Positions 1 to 5,449 of a stretch of DNA of 7,825 bases are shown one piece after another (within the stretch, counting starts at the first letter, position 1; every line of letters begins with the position of its first letter). The notes below the pieces were generated by a model. The model saw only the letters and a list, made by a program, of their open reading frames with translations. It was not told the origin of the DNA and made no database searches. Both the position numbers and the translations under genes were made by a program. The stretch comes from Desulfobacterales bacterium (lineage in GTDB: Bacteria; Desulfobacterota; Desulfobacteria; Desulfobacterales; JAHEIW01), in contig JAQYWI010000229.1 of NCBI GenBank assembly GCA_030145015.1, positions 1 to 7,825 of the forward strand, given 5' to 3'.

Positions 1-216
1 ATGCGTGGGCAGGGCGCTGATATCCTCCCCGTTGAAGACAATCTGCCCTGAACGCACCGGGGTAATCCCGAGGATACTCTTGAGTGTGGTGGTTTTGCCG
101 GCCCCGTTTCGACCGACCAGGGTCACAATCTCGTTCTTATCCACCTCTAAAGAGACATCCTGCAGGACATGGCTTAGTCCGTAGTATGTATTGATATTTT
201 CGATTGTCAGCAACAT
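1..216 (-). CDS. livF: LivF-type ABC transporter ATPase, N-terminal 72 residues (cut by window edge)
   Basis: This is the second ATP-binding subunit of a branched-chain amino acid/amide (HAAT family) importer, acting at the cytoplasmic face of the inner membrane with LivG. The visible protein begins MLLTIENINTYYGLSHVLQD. It carries a Walker A motif GRNGAGKTT at residues 35-43, and the Arg after the first Gly is typical of LivF rather than LivG. The Q-loop, signature, Walker B and H-loop would lie beyond the left edge, where the reading frame is still open. The ATG at 214-216 is supported by an AGGAG at 222-226, 5 nt upstream. The start lies 14 nt after the livG stop, so the gene is part of the operon and probably translationally coupled. 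A complete LivF is usually about 235 residues, so roughly 70% is missing. The family call is secure; the substrate is unknown. Confidence 0.93.
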   Translation of the reverse strand, partial: MLLTIENINTYYGLSHVLQDVSLEVDKNEIVTLVGRNGAGKTTTLKSILGITPVRSGQIVFNGEDISALPTH

Positions 217-230
217 CGGGACTCCTATAA

Positions 231-977
231 TCAGACTTTTACGCCGCCGAGATACACCTTGCGCACGTCTTCGTTGGCACGGATTTCATCGGGACTGCCC
301 TGGGCAAGAAGCTGGCCATAGTGCAATACCGTAATTTTGTCGGATACCTCCATGATGACCTTCATCTTGTGCTCAACCAGAATAATGGTCAGGTTCCGGG
401 CAATTTTTTTGATAAGTTCGATCGTCTGGCGGGTCTCTGTCGGTGCCAGGCCGGCCGTGGGCTCATCAAGAAGTAATAGTTTGGGCCGGGTCGCCAGGGC
501 AATGCCGATCTCCAGGCGCTTTTGATCACCGTGGGACAAATTACCCGCTATTTCATCCTTGAATTCTGCCAGGCCAATATCTTCCAGAATCTGCGATGTC
601 TGGTCAAGAACATCACTCAAAGAGAGGGCCCGCGACCAGAAATTGAATGTGGTTTGTCGGGACTGCGCCGCCACCCGGACGTTTTCAAAGACGGTTAGCA
701 TGGGAAAAATATTGGTGATTTGATAAGCAACGGCAATGCCCAAATGGGATATGGCCGTCTGGGACAGGGCGGTAATATCTTTGCCGCCAAACATGATCTG
801 GCCGGTAGTGGGCTTGTGTTCTCCCGAAATCAATCTAAAAAAGGTACTCTTGCCCGCCCCATTAGGCCCGATGATGGATTGCAGATCGCCTTCTTGCAAT
901 GTAAAATTCACATCGTCCACAGCAAATAAGCCGCCGAAGCTCTTGGTCAGGCCGACCGTTTCAAGGATTGCTGACAT
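231..977 (-). CDS. livG: LivG-type ABC transporter ATP-binding protein
   Basis: This 248-residue ATPase subunit of the HAAT importer energises uptake through the LivH/LivM pore. All nucleotide-binding motifs are intact: Walker A GPNGAGKST (37-45), Q-loop Gln86 in YQITNIFPMLTVFENV, signature LSHGDQKR (147-154), Walker B LLLLDEP with Asp171 and Glu172, the D-loop region AGLAPTE, and switch His203 in VEHKM. Length is normal for LivG (about 250). The C-terminal stretch after the H-loop (VLHYGQLLAQGSPDEI, then VYLGG) is the usual LivG ending. The ATG at 975-977 has AGGA at 983-986, 5 nt upstream, and lies 14 nt downstream of the livM stop, the same spacing as livG-livF. The signature has His where many ABC proteins have Gly/Ser (LSHGDQ), which is common in this subfamily and not a defect. 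It should be an active ATPase; what it helps import is not visible. Confidence 0.96.
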   Translation of the reverse strand: MSAILETVGLTKSFGGLFAVDDVNFTLQEGDLQSIIGPNGAGKSTFFRLISGEHKPTTGQIMFGGKDITALSQTAISHLGIAVAYQITNIFPMLTVFENVRVAAQSRQTTFNFWSRALSLSDVLDQTSQILEDIGLAEFKDEIAGNLSHGDQKRLEIGIALATRPKLLLLDEPTAGLAPTETRQTIELIKKIARNLTIILVEHKMKVIMEVSDKITVLHYGQLLAQGSPDEIRANEDVRKVYLGGVKV

Positions 978-991
978 GGGTTTCCTGCCTC

Positions 992-2026
992 TTAGGTGTT
1001 TCCCTTGCTTGTTAGTTCTTTAATCGTGCCCCATATACCGCTCGGAAAAAACAGGACGCAGAGAACAAAAACCGTTCCGAGGAATATCATCCAGTTTGCC
1101 GTCAACGCGCTTAAGACGTCTTCCAGGAAAAGGAACACCCCGGCCCCGATAAAAGGCCCGATAAAGGTGCCCATACCACCCAAAAGGGTGATCATGACAA
1201 CCTGGCCTGATGTGATCCAGTAAAGCGTTTCAATGCCGACAAAGTGTAAATACAGGGCATAAAGGCCTCCGGCCAGGCCCGAGATGGACCCGGATATGAT
1301 GAATGCCATCCAACGCACATTGGAGGTTTCGTATCCACAACTCAGGGCGCGATGCTCATTTTCCCGCACGGCCTGCAATACATGCCCGAAGGGCGATTGC
1401 AAAATTCTGTTGAGCGCCAGGAGCGACAACACAACGAAAAAAAGCACAAAAAAGTAATAACGCAGCGGCGTAGAGATATCTATGGAAAGCCCGGGAAGAG
1501 ACAGGGGCACAAGTGGAATGTTCCTCAAGCCGTTATCCCCCCCTGTCAGATCCACCCACTGAAAACCGATGAAATAAACAAGCTGGGCAAAAGCCAGGGT
1601 CAGCATCGCAAAATAAATGCCGCGGCGTTTAATGCACAAATATCCCAGAATAAAGGCGGTGACCGCCCCCATAAGTAGGCCGCAAAAGAGTCCAAACCAC
1701 ACATTTTCCCAGAGACGGATAAGCACAATTCCGGTTGCATAGGCGCCCACCCCGAAATAGGCGGCGTGACCGAAGGAGAGCATCCCGGTGTACCCAAGGC
1801 AGACGTTGTACCCCAGGGCGAAAAGCCCCCAGATGATAATCTCGGTAGCCAATGCCCGATAGGGAACGGTAAAGGGAAAAATAAAGAGGAACGCCACTGT
1901 GAAAAAAAGAGGGTAGCGTTGGATGACGCCTACCATTTTCTGCCATCGGCTCTGATCTAATTCCAATTGCATCATTGCGCCGGTTACATTTTCTTCATCG
2001 ACCACTTGCTTCCCCTTTGATGCCAT
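992..2026 (-). CDS. livM: LivM-type ABC transporter permease
   Basis: This 344-residue inner-membrane permease pairs with LivH to form the translocation channel. Hydrophobic segments lie roughly at residues 41-58, 61-80, 84-104, 109-131, 138-156, 190-208, 238-262, 272-300 and 312-328. Family hallmarks are visible: GYTGMLSFGHAAYFGVGAY (78-96), TGGDNGL (161-167), the ATPase-coupling loop GHVLQAVRENEHRAL (214-228) followed by GYET, GGMGTFIGPFIGA (283-295) and the C-terminal FFPSGIWG (326-333). About 40 polar residues precede the first membrane segment, a cytoplasmic N-terminal tail seen in many LivM proteins. The start at 2024-2026 lies only 2 nt after the livH stop and has no clear Shine-Dalgarno, so translation is probably coupled to livH. 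Met18 or Met19 are possible alternative starts, but neither has a better ribosome site. Confidence 0.95.
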   Translation of the reverse strand: MASKGKQVVDEENVTGAMMQLELDQSRWQKMVGVIQRYPLFFTVAFLFIFPFTVPYRALATEIIIWGLFALGYNVCLGYTGMLSFGHAAYFGVGAYATGIVLIRLWENVWFGLFCGLLMGAVTAFILGYLCIKRRGIYFAMLTLAFAQLVYFIGFQWVDLTGGDNGLRNIPLVPLSLPGLSIDISTPLRYYFFVLFFVVLSLLALNRILQSPFGHVLQAVRENEHRALSCGYETSNVRWMAFIISGSISGLAGGLYALYLHFVGIETLYWITSGQVVMITLLGGMGTFIGPFIGAGVFLFLEDVLSALTANWMIFLGTVFVLCVLFFPSGIWGTIKELTSKGNT

Positions 2027-2028
2027 AA

Positions 2029-2907
2029 TTATTCAAGAAGGCCTGCTTTGCCGAAAAGGCCGCTGGGCCGAACCAACAGGACGACTGCCATCACGAGAAA
2101 GATAACGATATCCGCCATCGGGGGATAAAAAAGAGTCGTGATGGCAATCGCCTCTCCCATGATGATGCCCGAAAGGATGGCGCCTTTGAGACTCCCCATT
2201 CCCCCGACGACAACCACAACAAAGCATTCCACCAACATGGCGATCCCCATCTCCGGGAATACGCTTCGAATCGGGGATGCCAGTATACCTGCAATACCCG
2301 CCAGTGCTGAACCGATGCCAAAAACAAGCCACCATATTCGATTCATATCAATACCCAGGGCACGCACCATAAGTGAGTCTCGGGTTCCTGCCCGAATGAC
2401 CAGCCCCAGGTTTGTCTTTTCCAGAAAAAACCATAAAACCGCACATATGACAAGGGTCACGCCAATCACGAATAGACGGTAGGAGGGGAAATAAAAGACG
2501 CCAAACATCTCGATCGGCGCGGATAGAATATCCGGAGCACTGAAGGGTTGGTCGGAAGTTCCCCAGAAGATACGGACAATCTCTATCATGATGAATTGAA
2601 GGCCGAAGGTGAGCAATAACGGGTAGTTAATATCGCGCCCATAAAGGGGACGAATAAGTCCTCTTTCAACGACCAGACCGTAGCCGCCCATAACCAGCGG
2701 GACGATGACCAGTGCAAGCCAAAAGTTCCCGGTGATGGCGACGACCGATACGCCGGCATAAGCCCCCCACATGTACATGGCCCCATGGGCAAAATTGACC
2801 ACCGTGAGCAGTCCAAAGATGATGGACAGACCCAAGGCGAGCATGACATAGAGCATGCCCAGCGATAACCCCGTAAAAAGCTGCATCACGATGACTGTCC
2901 AGTCCAT
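2029..2907 (-). CDS. livH: LivH-type ABC transporter permease
   Basis: This 292-residue inner-membrane permease is the partner of LivM in the HAAT importer. It is very hydrophobic, with about eight membrane segments. Family motifs are present: GLSIIFGLLTVVNFAHGA (26-43) continuing into MYMWGAY, ERGLIRPLYGRD (81-92), the cytoplasmic coupling loop IRAGTRDSLMVRALGID (171-187), GGMGSLKGAILSG (235-247) and LLVRPSGLFGK (277-287). Length matches LivH (about 290-300). The ATG at 2905-2907 is preceded by a purine run AAGGGG at 2920-2925, about 12 nt upstream, which is farther than ideal. A strong hairpin (2931-2959) ends 5 nt before that run, so access to this site could be modulated. The gene follows the binding-protein gene on the same strand after 65 nt and almost touches livM. 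The call is secure; the transported compound cannot be deduced from the permease. Confidence 0.95.
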   Translation of the reverse strand: MDWTVIVMQLFTGLSLGMLYVMLALGLSIIFGLLTVVNFAHGAMYMWGAYAGVSVVAITGNFWLALVIVPLVMGGYGLVVERGLIRPLYGRDINYPLLLTFGLQFIMIEIVRIFWGTSDQPFSAPDILSAPIEMFGVFYFPSYRLFVIGVTLVICAVLWFFLEKTNLGLVIRAGTRDSLMVRALGIDMNRIWWLVFGIGSALAGIAGILASPIRSVFPEMGIAMLVECFVVVVVGGMGSLKGAILSGIIMGEAIAITTLFYPPMADIVIFLVMAVVLLVRPSGLFGKAGLLE

Positions 2908-2930
2908 CTGCTTTTATAACCCCTTTCGCA

Positions 2931-2959
2931 TGATCCCGCCCCGAGACGGGGCGGGATCA
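2931..2959 (-). promoter_or_regulatory. Strong RNA hairpin between the binding-protein gene and livH
   Basis: The arms TGATCCCGCCCC (2931-2942) and GGGGCGGGATCA (2948-2959) are perfect inverted complements. A further G-C pair (2943/2947) makes a 13-bp stem with a 3-nt loop. The hairpin begins 13 nt after the binding-protein stop codon. On the transcribed strand it is followed by TGCGAAAGGGG and not a U-run, so it does not look like a standard intrinsic terminator. In similar transporter operons, such hairpins shield the upstream message from 3' exonucleases and let the binding protein be made in excess over the membrane subunits. That role is inferred here; the fold itself is plain in the sequence. 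Confidence 0.75.
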
Positions 2960-2972
2960 GAATATATGTTGG

Positions 2973-4262
2973 TTATTTCTTGAGCCCGTGTCGAACCGGT
3001 TTGTTGGGGTTCATCCCCACCTCGACACAAGTCCGCAGGAGTCGCTCATCTGCTCCTGATACCGTCGCAACATGCTCGAAAACATCATATTTGGCCGTGT
3101 CTTTTTTGGAACGAACGATGAAGACATCCTGCTGCGACTGATGGTCGCAGGGCCGCCACCATTGTTTGCCCTTGTAATTGTCGTAGCTCCGGTTCTCAAT
3201 GGTCTCGGCCATGCCAACAGGATCCAGCTTGCCGGCCCGGATAACGGCCATTAGGATTTCCTTAATGCCCCCATAGGCGTATCCCGCGTAATCAATCGGA
3301 GGACGACCATGCATCTTCTGGAAGGCACCCACAAATTGTTTGGCCGTCGGATTGTCCAGACCCCAGTCGAAGGAAGTGCCGCCTGCGACCCCATCATAGG
3401 CCGCCGCACCGGCCCCGATACGAGCGGACATAAGAATGATGGGGCATATGAGTTGCATTTTTTTCTTCAGGCCAAAGGCGGTAGCCTGCTTGATGGAATT
3501 GAGCTGATCTTTTCCGAAGTTGTCAAGCAACAGCACATCCGGCTTTGCGGCCAGGATGCGCGGCATATAGGAAGAGTAGTCACTCGTACCTAAGGGATGC
3601 TTGGTTTCCCCCACATCAACAACGCCGAACTCTCTGCCTTTACGTTTGAAACCGTCTGTCATCTGCCAGCCATAGGCATAATCAGAGGTCAGGTAGTACC
3701 AGCGCTTGCCGAAATTCTTCGCGACCCATTCTCCCACAGCCTGTGTGGTCATGTGCGGATTCATCGCTTCATGATAGGTATAGACGCTATTGTCCTGTCG
3801 CTGGGTAATCTCGTTGGCCTGGCTTACGGAAACATAGGGCACACCGTGTTCCTTGGCCAGCTGGTTTACGGCAAGCTGGTTGGAAGCCGAAAGGCATCCT
3901 GACATAAGCTCAACTTTTTCAGCTTCCAGGAGTTCCTTGGCCCGTCTGGCCGCTTCAGCCGCCTTGAGCTTGGTGTCGCGAACAACAAGTTCCACCTTAC
4001 GCCCCAGAACGCCGCCATTTGCATTGATTTCAGCGATCGCCAGTTCGGCACCTGCTTGTTGATCTTTAGCCTCGGTCCCATAGGGCCCGGTCAAGGGGAT
4101 TGGAAAGCCAAATTTGAGGGGGCCTGTGGCAGCTTGAGCACGGCGAACAAAATGAAAACCTCCGGATGCCATTGCACCGGCAGCCATCCCAGTCGTCTTG
4201 AGGAAGGTGCGCCGATTAATCCCTTTGCCATCTTTTACCTTTTTCTTTTTGATCTCGGACAT
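2973..4262 (-). CDS. Tat-exported periplasmic substrate-binding protein of the HAAT transporter
   Basis: This 429-residue receptor (type I periplasmic-binding fold, Peripla_BP_6/LivK-like) captures substrate in the periplasm and delivers it to LivH/LivM. A Lys-rich N-terminus leads into a twin-arginine motif NRRTFLKTTG (16-25). A hydrophobic Ala/Gly stretch follows, with a likely cleavage site after AQA (42-44). The mature part opens with LKFGFPIPLTGPYG (49-62) and continues with AGAELAIAEINANGGVLGRKVEL (from 70) and VVRDTK, the classic start of this fold. Later segments include LTSDYAYGWQ (191-200), YAGYAYGGIKEILMAVIRAG (325-344) and a WWRPCDHQSQQD (368-379) segment found in a subset of these receptors. 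Length fits the Tat-type subset, which is longer than E. coli LivK. The ATG at 4260-4262 has an excellent AGGAGG 7 nt upstream. It is the first gene of the transporter operon. The ligand is unknown; amino acids, amides, urea and aromatic acids are all served by this family. Confidence 0.95.
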   Translation of the reverse strand: MSEIKKKKVKDGKGINRRTFLKTTGMAAGAMASGGFHFVRRAQAATGPLKFGFPIPLTGPYGTEAKDQQAGAELAIAEINANGGVLGRKVELVVRDTKLKAAEAARRAKELLEAEKVELMSGCLSASNQLAVNQLAKEHGVPYVSVSQANEITQRQDNSVYTYHEAMNPHMTTQAVGEWVAKNFGKRWYYLTSDYAYGWQMTDGFKRKGREFGVVDVGETKHPLGTSDYSSYMPRILAAKPDVLLLDNFGKDQLNSIKQATAFGLKKKMQLICPIILMSARIGAGAAAYDGVAGGTSFDWGLDNPTAKQFVGAFQKMHGRPPIDYAGYAYGGIKEILMAVIRAGKLDPVGMAETIENRSYDNYKGKQWWRPCDHQSQQDVFIVRSKKDTAKYDVFEHVATVSGADERLLRTCVEVGMNPNKPVRHGLKK

Positions 4263-4269
4263 AACAAAA

Positions 4270-4275
4270 CCTCCT
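4270..4275 (-). promoter_or_regulatory. Strong Shine-Dalgarno site for the binding-protein gene
   Basis: AGGAGG on the minus strand, 7 nt before the ATG at 4262, is the best ribosome site in the window. It fixes the start codon and fits a receptor produced in excess over the permeases, whose own sites are weak or distant. Confidence 0.85.
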
Positions 4276-4319
4276 GTCTTTTAAGGGTTGATGATGAGAG
4301 TCGGCCCAAACCCCAAATC

Positions 4320-4348
4320 TATAAAGAAAACCTCCGTCCACAACACAA
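4320..4348 (-). promoter_or_regulatory. Candidate sigma70-type promoter of the transporter operon
   Basis: Reading the minus strand, TTGTGT (4348-4343) and TTTATA (4325-4320) are separated by 17 nt. This would start transcription about 50 nt before the binding-protein ATG. Two direct GTGGAC copies (GTCCAC on plus at 4336-4341 and 4352-4357, 16 bp apart) sit on either side of the -35 and could be a regulator site. Both hexamers are imperfect, so this is only a candidate. Confidence 0.35.
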
Positions 4349-4391
4349 CATGTCCACTAAGAAATCAGATGCTTGTTTAAGGGCAGACCTC

Positions 4392-4541
4392 GTTAGAAGT
4401 GGTTTCAAAACCCCATCTAAGGCCCAATGGCTGCGTTGCAGACCTCCGATAAATGCTCACATACCCATGTATGGTGCGCTTTCTCGTTCAGTCTGCGCCT
4501 TGCCCTTGAACCTGATCTGAGGTTTTTAAACCACTTCCAAC
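4392..4541. repeat. 150-bp fold-back element with 21-bp terminal inverted repeats (MITE/REP-like)
   Basis: The left end (4392-4412) contains GAAGTGGTTTCAAAACC. The reverse complement of the right end (4521-4541) contains GAAGTGGTTTAAAAACC. Over the full 21 nt the arms agree at 19 positions. The interior is also roughly self-complementary: GCAGAC (4438-4443) opposes GTCTGC near 4491-4496. The centre, AAATGCTCACATAC (4451-4464) against GTATGGTGCGCTTT (4469-4482), forms an imperfect hairpin around CCAT. ACCTC occurs just outside the left arm (4387-4391) and again at 4540-4544, overlapping the last base pairs of the right arm, which could be a 5-bp target duplication. No protein is encoded. This fits a non-autonomous mobile or repetitive palindromic element; whether it is repeated in the genome cannot be seen from one copy. 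Confidence 0.6.
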
Positions 4542-4559
4542 CTCCGTTTTATCACGCCA

Positions 4560-4582
4560 AAGGCCGTTACGGTCGCGGCCTT
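4560..4582 (-). terminator. Weak hairpin downstream of the GntR gene, possible terminator
   Basis: AAGGCCG (4560-4566) and CGGCCTT (4576-4582) form a perfect 7-bp stem with a 9-nt loop, about 60 nt past the regulator stop. On the minus strand it is followed by TGGCGTGATAAAACGG, without a U-run, so termination would be inefficient or factor-dependent. Its place at the end of the regulator gene is the main argument. Confidence 0.3.
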
Positions 4583-4643
4583 ATGTAGTTACGAACGAAA
4601 TGATGAAATGGATATTATCCGGGATGAGATTTATGAGCTGCGC

Positions 4644-5303
4644 TCAAACAACCGTTTCCAAGTGCGATTCGATAACCCAGAGCCCGTTTCGCAAGTGTTT
4701 TCGTAATACTTTTTTTGCTTTAGCTCGATCACCGTTTCTGAATGCATCTAAAATCAAGGTGTGTTCTCGGTTGGCCCTGGTCACGGCTTTTTCAGATTCT
4801 GAGAAAATGCGCAGATAAGGCCCCGTGCTGTTCCACAACCCTTGCAGTATTTTGCACAGACGCGGTGAGCCGGACATTTCAAATAAGGACAGATGAAAGA
4901 CTCGGTTGAGATTAAACCATTTGGAGCCGTTGATACTTTTTTTTGACATCTTGCGGTTGAGCTCCTCCAGATGCTTAAGGGCCTGTTTGTCGCAACGGTC
5001 AAAGCATTTCAATAATGCCATGACTTCCAACGGGATCCTCAGATCGTAAATATCATGAAGTTCAGTTCGGGACAATCGACTTGCCACGATGCTTTTGTTG
5101 GAATTAAAGCTGACCATGCTCTCGACTTCAAGTTGTCGAAGTGCCTCCCGAACCGGCATGGTGCTGACATTTAGTTTTTCAGCCAGCTTACTAATTTTGA
5201 TTACCGCTCCAGGCTCGATTTCACGTTCCAGAATAGCTTGCCGCAGGCTTTGATAGGCCATTTTTTGAAGGGATTGTTTCTTGATGGGTGTGTCCAAAAT
5301 CAT
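4644..5303 (-). CDS. GntR-family transcriptional regulator, FCD (FadR-like) subgroup
   Basis: This 219-residue DNA-binding regulator probably responds to a carboxylic acid or amino-acid-derived ligand. The N-terminal winged helix-turn-helix runs about 10-75: KMAYQSLRQAILEREIEPG (14-32), then the recognition helix STMPVREALRQLEVE (47-61). The C-terminal FCD ligand domain (about 80-215) shows YDLRIPLEVMAL (86-97), FHLSLFEMSGSPRL (136-149) and REHTLILDAFRNGD (179-192) followed by RKHL. The likely metal/ligand residues by FCD spacing are Asn133, His137, His181 and His203. The first is usually Asp, so the pocket is slightly altered. Length is normal. The start at 5301-5303 has only a weak purine-rich site; no better start was seen. 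It sits between the PLP-enzyme gene and the transporter operon, all on one strand, with its own likely promoter at 5411-5438. It is a candidate regulator of itself and its neighbours; the actual target is inferred. Confidence 0.9.
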   Translation of the reverse strand: MILDTPIKKQSLQKMAYQSLRQAILEREIEPGAVIKISKLAEKLNVSTMPVREALRQLEVESMVSFNSNKSIVASRLSRTELHDIYDLRIPLEVMALLKCFDRCDKQALKHLEELNRKMSKKSINGSKWFNLNRVFHLSLFEMSGSPRLCKILQGLWNSTGPYLRIFSESEKAVTRANREHTLILDAFRNGDRAKAKKVLRKHLRNGLWVIESHLETVV

Positions 5304-5409
5304 CGCTTATTCCAGGTTTCCCGTGTCACTGTCTGAATGCGGAGGGCGTTGTTTTCGTTCCGCACGGATTGCGCGCAGGATTAACAGAGCAGAAATCGAT
5401 TTGGATATC

Positions 5410-5426
5410 AAATATATTTTATATTT
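5410..5426. promoter_or_regulatory. 17-bp palindrome overlapping the GntR promoter, candidate operator
   Basis: AAATATA-TTT-TATATTT is a perfect 7-bp inverted repeat with a 3-bp centre. It lies over the -10 element and part of the spacer of the likely gntR promoter. GntR/FCD proteins bind short palindromes as dimers and often repress themselves, so this is a reasonable autoregulation site. It is so AT-rich that chance is a real alternative, and no second clear copy was found upstream of the transporter. Confidence 0.35.
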
Positions 5427-5438
5427 CATCGTTGTCAA
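5411..5438 (-). promoter_or_regulatory. Likely sigma70-type promoter of the GntR gene
   Basis: On the minus strand a perfect TTGACA (5438-5433) is followed after 16 nt by TATATT (5416-5411), five of six matches to the -10 consensus, within very AT-rich DNA. Transcription would start near 5403, giving a leader of about 100 nt before the ATG at 5303. The promoter begins about 12 nt after the PLP-enzyme stop codon, so the regulator can be made independently of that gene. Confidence 0.65.
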
Positions 5439-5449
5439 GAAAATTCTTC

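Larger units (their letters stand above)
4263..4643. other. 381-bp non-coding region between the GntR gene and the transporter operon
   Basis: No convincing gene is present on either strand. A plus-strand open frame covers most of it but is largely the antisense of the binding-protein start and has no ribosome site. From the regulator side toward the transporter, the region holds a weak hairpin at 4560-4582, a fold-back element of about 150 bp at 4392-4541, a candidate promoter at 4320-4348, and the strong Shine-Dalgarno site at 4270-4275. The gap is long enough for the transporter operon to have its own promoter separate from the gntR transcript. Confidence 0.8.

Noticed and set aside
1629..1946. 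Minus-strand frame of 105 codons within livM
   Set aside because: Out-of-frame shadow of the well-supported LivM reading frame.
4056..4520. 154-codon open frame on the plus strand
   Set aside because: It is partly antisense to the binding-protein N-terminus and partly runs through the fold-back element. It has no ribosome site, no recognisable domain and a composition unlike a real protein.
4392..4541. CRISPR array
   Set aside because: Only one inverted pair of arms and no regularly spaced direct repeats; it is a fold-back element.
5338..5364. TGCGGA/TCCGCA hairpin in the gntR leader as a riboswitch or attenuator
   Set aside because: Only a 6-bp stem with a 15-nt loop, no U-run, and no known riboswitch core; likely chance.
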